NCBI GenBank assembly: GCA_003574685.1 | Contig: QOCQ01000001.1 | Location: forward strand, 310,001 to 374,000 | Source of the DNA: Rhodospirillaceae bacterium SYSU D60007 | GTDB taxonomy: Bacteria > Pseudomonadota > Alphaproteobacteria > Reyranellales > Reyranellaceae | DNA: 64,000 nt | Reading direction: 5' to 3' | Shown here: piece after piece, positions 62,054 to 64,000 of the stretch | Position numbering within the stretch: the first letter of the stretch is position 1 | How the letters are laid out: every line of letters begins with the position of its first letter | Made by a program: the position numbers and the translations under genes | The notes under the pieces: generated by a model | What the model saw: only the letters and a program-made list of their open reading frames with translations | Database searches by the model: none | Told to the model about the DNA's origin: nothing

Positions 62054-63232
62054 TCAGGCATGTGAAGTGCCTGCGTCATGCACAGCACTGATTCGTCGGC
62101 TATGCCGCGTTGTCCCTGTTGCGAAGAAGCCGCCGCAGCGGTCTCTCACCGCGCACCTGCTGCATTCCGGGATATACGCATTCTTCCAATCACTGATTGA
62201 CTTCCGTGCGACGTGCCAAACCCTCTGGTCGATCGTACAAAGCTGATGATTGTAGATCGACACTCGCATGCCGGAAGCCTCCAGCCAAAGTGCCGCCTCG
62301 GTCAGCTCTCTCCAATAGTCGATTGGATCAATCCAGATGGAGTCGAGATTGGCACGCGCAAATCCCGTGACCTCGAGGCCCATCAGGGCGATGTGGTCCA
62401 CGAAGGTGAGATTGCGCGCCAGAAAGTATGCGAGCTGAACGAGGCGTTCCACGTTCTGTTTGATAATCACAATGCGAACTTCAACCCGAGCGCCTCCCGC
62501 CTTCAGGTTCAGTATCCCACGTACCGTTTCGTCGAATGCACCGTCCGCCTGCACGATGTAGTCGTGAAGTGATGCGACGTCCGCATAGATTGGAATGCCC
62601 ACCACAAGGTCGGGATGCGCGATGTCCGTGTACGCAGCAGCAAAGTGTGGATCAACGAATCGTCTTCCGTTTGAGAGGACATGCACTGCGGTCTGGGGCA
62701 AATGTTTCTTGAGGGTACGAAGCAACCCAAGGAAGCGGTCGCCGCCGATTGTCGGCTCTCCGCCGGTCACGCCGATTTCCGCGGTCTCCTTGGAGATCAA
62801 TGGAATCGCCAGCTCCAGCTCATCGAAGATGTATCCATCATCAATGTCCTTGGGCGGCTGCGAGCACATAAGACAGTAGTGATTGCAACGCTCGGTCACG
62901 AGGAGGCTGTTGCTCGGCGAGTTGCGGCGGTAAAGGACCCGCAAGGCACCCTTTGACGGCTCAAGCGCGATAATGTCGCCGTCACTAAGGTAGGACATGG
63001 CTTCAGGGAGCAACACGGCACACTTGCCTACCGGCAAGGCGTCGAAGACATCCCGCTTGAACGTCCACGCTGGGGCGATGCCGATGTCTTCGCCATCAGA
63101 CACATAGATGCAGTCTGCCGCGGTGCATGCAGTGCTTGGCGGTACATTGTCCCGAAGGCGCAAGATCAGCCGTTGGGTCTGCGCAGGAAACCCCCGCGTT
63201 GGGACACCGCGTGAGGAGAGGGAGAGCATCAT
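62054..63232 (-). CDS. hxsC: His-Xaa-Ser system radical SAM maturase HxsC
   Basis: The 392-residue protein carries the radical-SAM cluster motif ERCNHYCLMC (C116, C120, C123) followed by SQPPKDIDD, which is characteristic of HxsC, then the SAM motif VTGGEPT near residue 155. A C-terminal CSRCAVRDRCGGFF cluster near residue 360 provides auxiliary cysteines. The N-terminal 105 residues are a separate, family-specific domain. HxsC works with HxsB (and HxsD) on a His-Xaa-Ser repeat peptide, HxsA. Its ATG overlaps the hxsB stop (ATGA). No hxsA-like gene follows. Confidence 0.85.
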   Translation of the reverse strand: MMLSLSSRGVPTRGFPAQTQRLILRLRDNVPPSTACTAADCIYVSDGEDIGIAPAWTFKRDVFDALPVGKCAVLLPEAMSYLSDGDIIALEPSKGALRVLYRRNSPSNSLLVTERCNHYCLMCSQPPKDIDDGYIFDELELAIPLISKETAEIGVTGGEPTIGGDRFLGLLRTLKKHLPQTAVHVLSNGRRFVDPHFAAAYTDIAHPDLVVGIPIYADVASLHDYIVQADGAFDETVRGILNLKAGGARVEVRIVIIKQNVERLVQLAYFLARNLTFVDHIALMGLEVTGFARANLDSIWIDPIDYWRELTEAALWLEASGMRVSIYNHQLCTIDQRVWHVARKSISDWKNAYIPECSRCAVRDRCGGFFATGTTRHSRRISAVHDAGTSHA

Positions 63233-64000
63233 CCCCTAGAAGCCCAGCTTCGAAATATGAGGCGCACTTCCGGATCGTCTTCCATGAGGCGGATCAAATG
63301 GCGGAAGATGGCCATATTTCGTTGACAGAACGCTGAGGTTGGCTTCCGCCCGACGTAGTCGCCCTGCGTTGCATGATGGAAGACCGGATCTGCACCGCAG
63401 TATGGTTCAAAGGCGCAGTCGCTACACATCGGGACCGACAAAGCTACGGATTCCTCCAAGGGGTCCAGGAGCCGATCCGAGAGAAAGATGTCTTCATATG
63501 AGGCGGTATGCACGTCGCCAAGCTTGAAGGTTTCGTCGTGCATCTCGGCGAGCATACGCGCCTCGTCGGATGCGTAGACAGCTCCGTTGTAATTGTAAAC
63601 GACAGCACCGATGCCGATCCCAGCTGGGCTGCCGAGGTCAACGTATCCCGAGCTGAATGGAGTCAGAATCTTCGACAAGATGATCGCAGCGTAGCTCTCC
63701 ACAAAGCGCTGCCCTTGCCGGTTCAGCTCGATGATGTACGAGAGCCCTTTGAAATAGAAGGCAAGCCAAGAGGAAACGTCGTAAGCGGCGTACGACTTGG
63801 TCTTCACGGCGAAGCCATAGGGTGAAAGGGGACGGAGGAAGATCGAGTCGAAGCCCTGGCGAATGTACTCGTCGATAATCGCCCTGGGTTGGCGAAGGCT
63901 CTCTTTGGTTGTCGTCATGAGCGCACCAACACGGTCGTGCCCCAGTACCCGGCGCGCTTTCTCGATGCCTGCGATCGTACGCTCGTAGCTATCGCGCCCT
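63229..64000 (-). CDS. hxsB: His-Xaa-Ser system radical SAM maturase HxsB (partial)
   Basis: The frame is open to the right edge, so about 256 C-terminal residues are visible; the radical-SAM CxxxCxxC lies outside. The visible part has GRDSYERTIAGIEKARRVLG, GFDSIFLRPLSPYGFA and the C-terminal cysteine cluster CSDCAFEPYCGADPVFHH near the end, then CQRNMAIFRHLI, all of the HxsB type (SPASM-like auxiliary cluster region). It overlaps hxsC by four bases. hxsD and hxsA would be expected upstream, off the window. Confidence 0.82.
   Translation of the reverse strand, partial: GRDSYERTIAGIEKARRVLGHDRVGALMTTTKESLRQPRAIIDEYIRQGFDSIFLRPLSPYGFAVKTKSYAAYDVSSWLAFYFKGLSYIIELNRQGQRFVESYAAIILSKILTPFSSGYVDLGSPAGIGIGAVVYNYNGAVYASDEARMLAEMHDETFKLGDVHTASYEDIFLSDRLLDPLEESVALSVPMCSDCAFEPYCGADPVFHHATQGDYVGRKPTSAFCQRNMAIFRHLIRLMEDDPEVRLIFRSWASRG

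Overview
The window is high-GC chromosomal DNA from an alphaproteobacterium. A NepR-type anti-sigma factor gene, DUF1127, PmtA-like and NdvB-like genes, the gene order rplU-rpmA-obgE-proB-proA-nadD-rsfS-rlmH and abundant palindromic intergenic repeats all point that way. I cannot fix the genus. No rRNA, CRISPR array or insertion sequence was recognised.

Positions 1-41122 look like ordinary core or flexible chromosome. They hold an MFS transporter, two LLM flavin oxidoreductases, a toxin-antitoxin pair, a divergent GlxA regulator/PfpI pair, a beta-glucan-type GH17-GT2 fusion beside a lipid-type methyltransferase, a ferric-iron ABC operon with a Fur-like site, VOC, GST and SDR enzymes, an ECF sigma factor, response regulators, cysQ-tsaC, two tandem FAD oxidoreductases, and a minus-strand housekeeping cluster (rplU to rlmH). 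Inside this part a glutaredoxin/DinB-like fusion has an in-frame TGA exactly at the first cysteine of its CxxC motif, behind a strong ribosome binding site and ahead of a SECIS-like hairpin, so it is a candidate selenoprotein. Between a TauE gene and a phosphatase gene lies a possible pseudoknot whose second stem is mutually exclusive with an intrinsic terminator.

A tRNA-Ser(CGA) gene at 41033-41122 marks the change to an accessory region. From 41.1 to 49 kb come small hypothetical genes, a three-repeat protein, nepR with a response regulator, an adenylate cyclase and decayed fragments (aldehyde dehydrogenase, LigD, YedK, a zinc-ribbon protein). At 49.1-53.0 kb is a 1291-residue protein with a putative QxK nuclease domain, a P-loop NTPase and a long helical C-terminus, the layout of Avs-like antiphage proteins.

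From 53.0 to 60.8 kb is a large serine recombinase module with 4-bp gene overlaps, followed by a prophage remnant (ParB-methyltransferase, HTH protein, two P27-type small terminases, no large terminase). The right end has DUF3489 and HIRAN proteins and the start of a His-Xaa-Ser (Hxs) radical-SAM system, hxsB-hxsC, which runs off the window.
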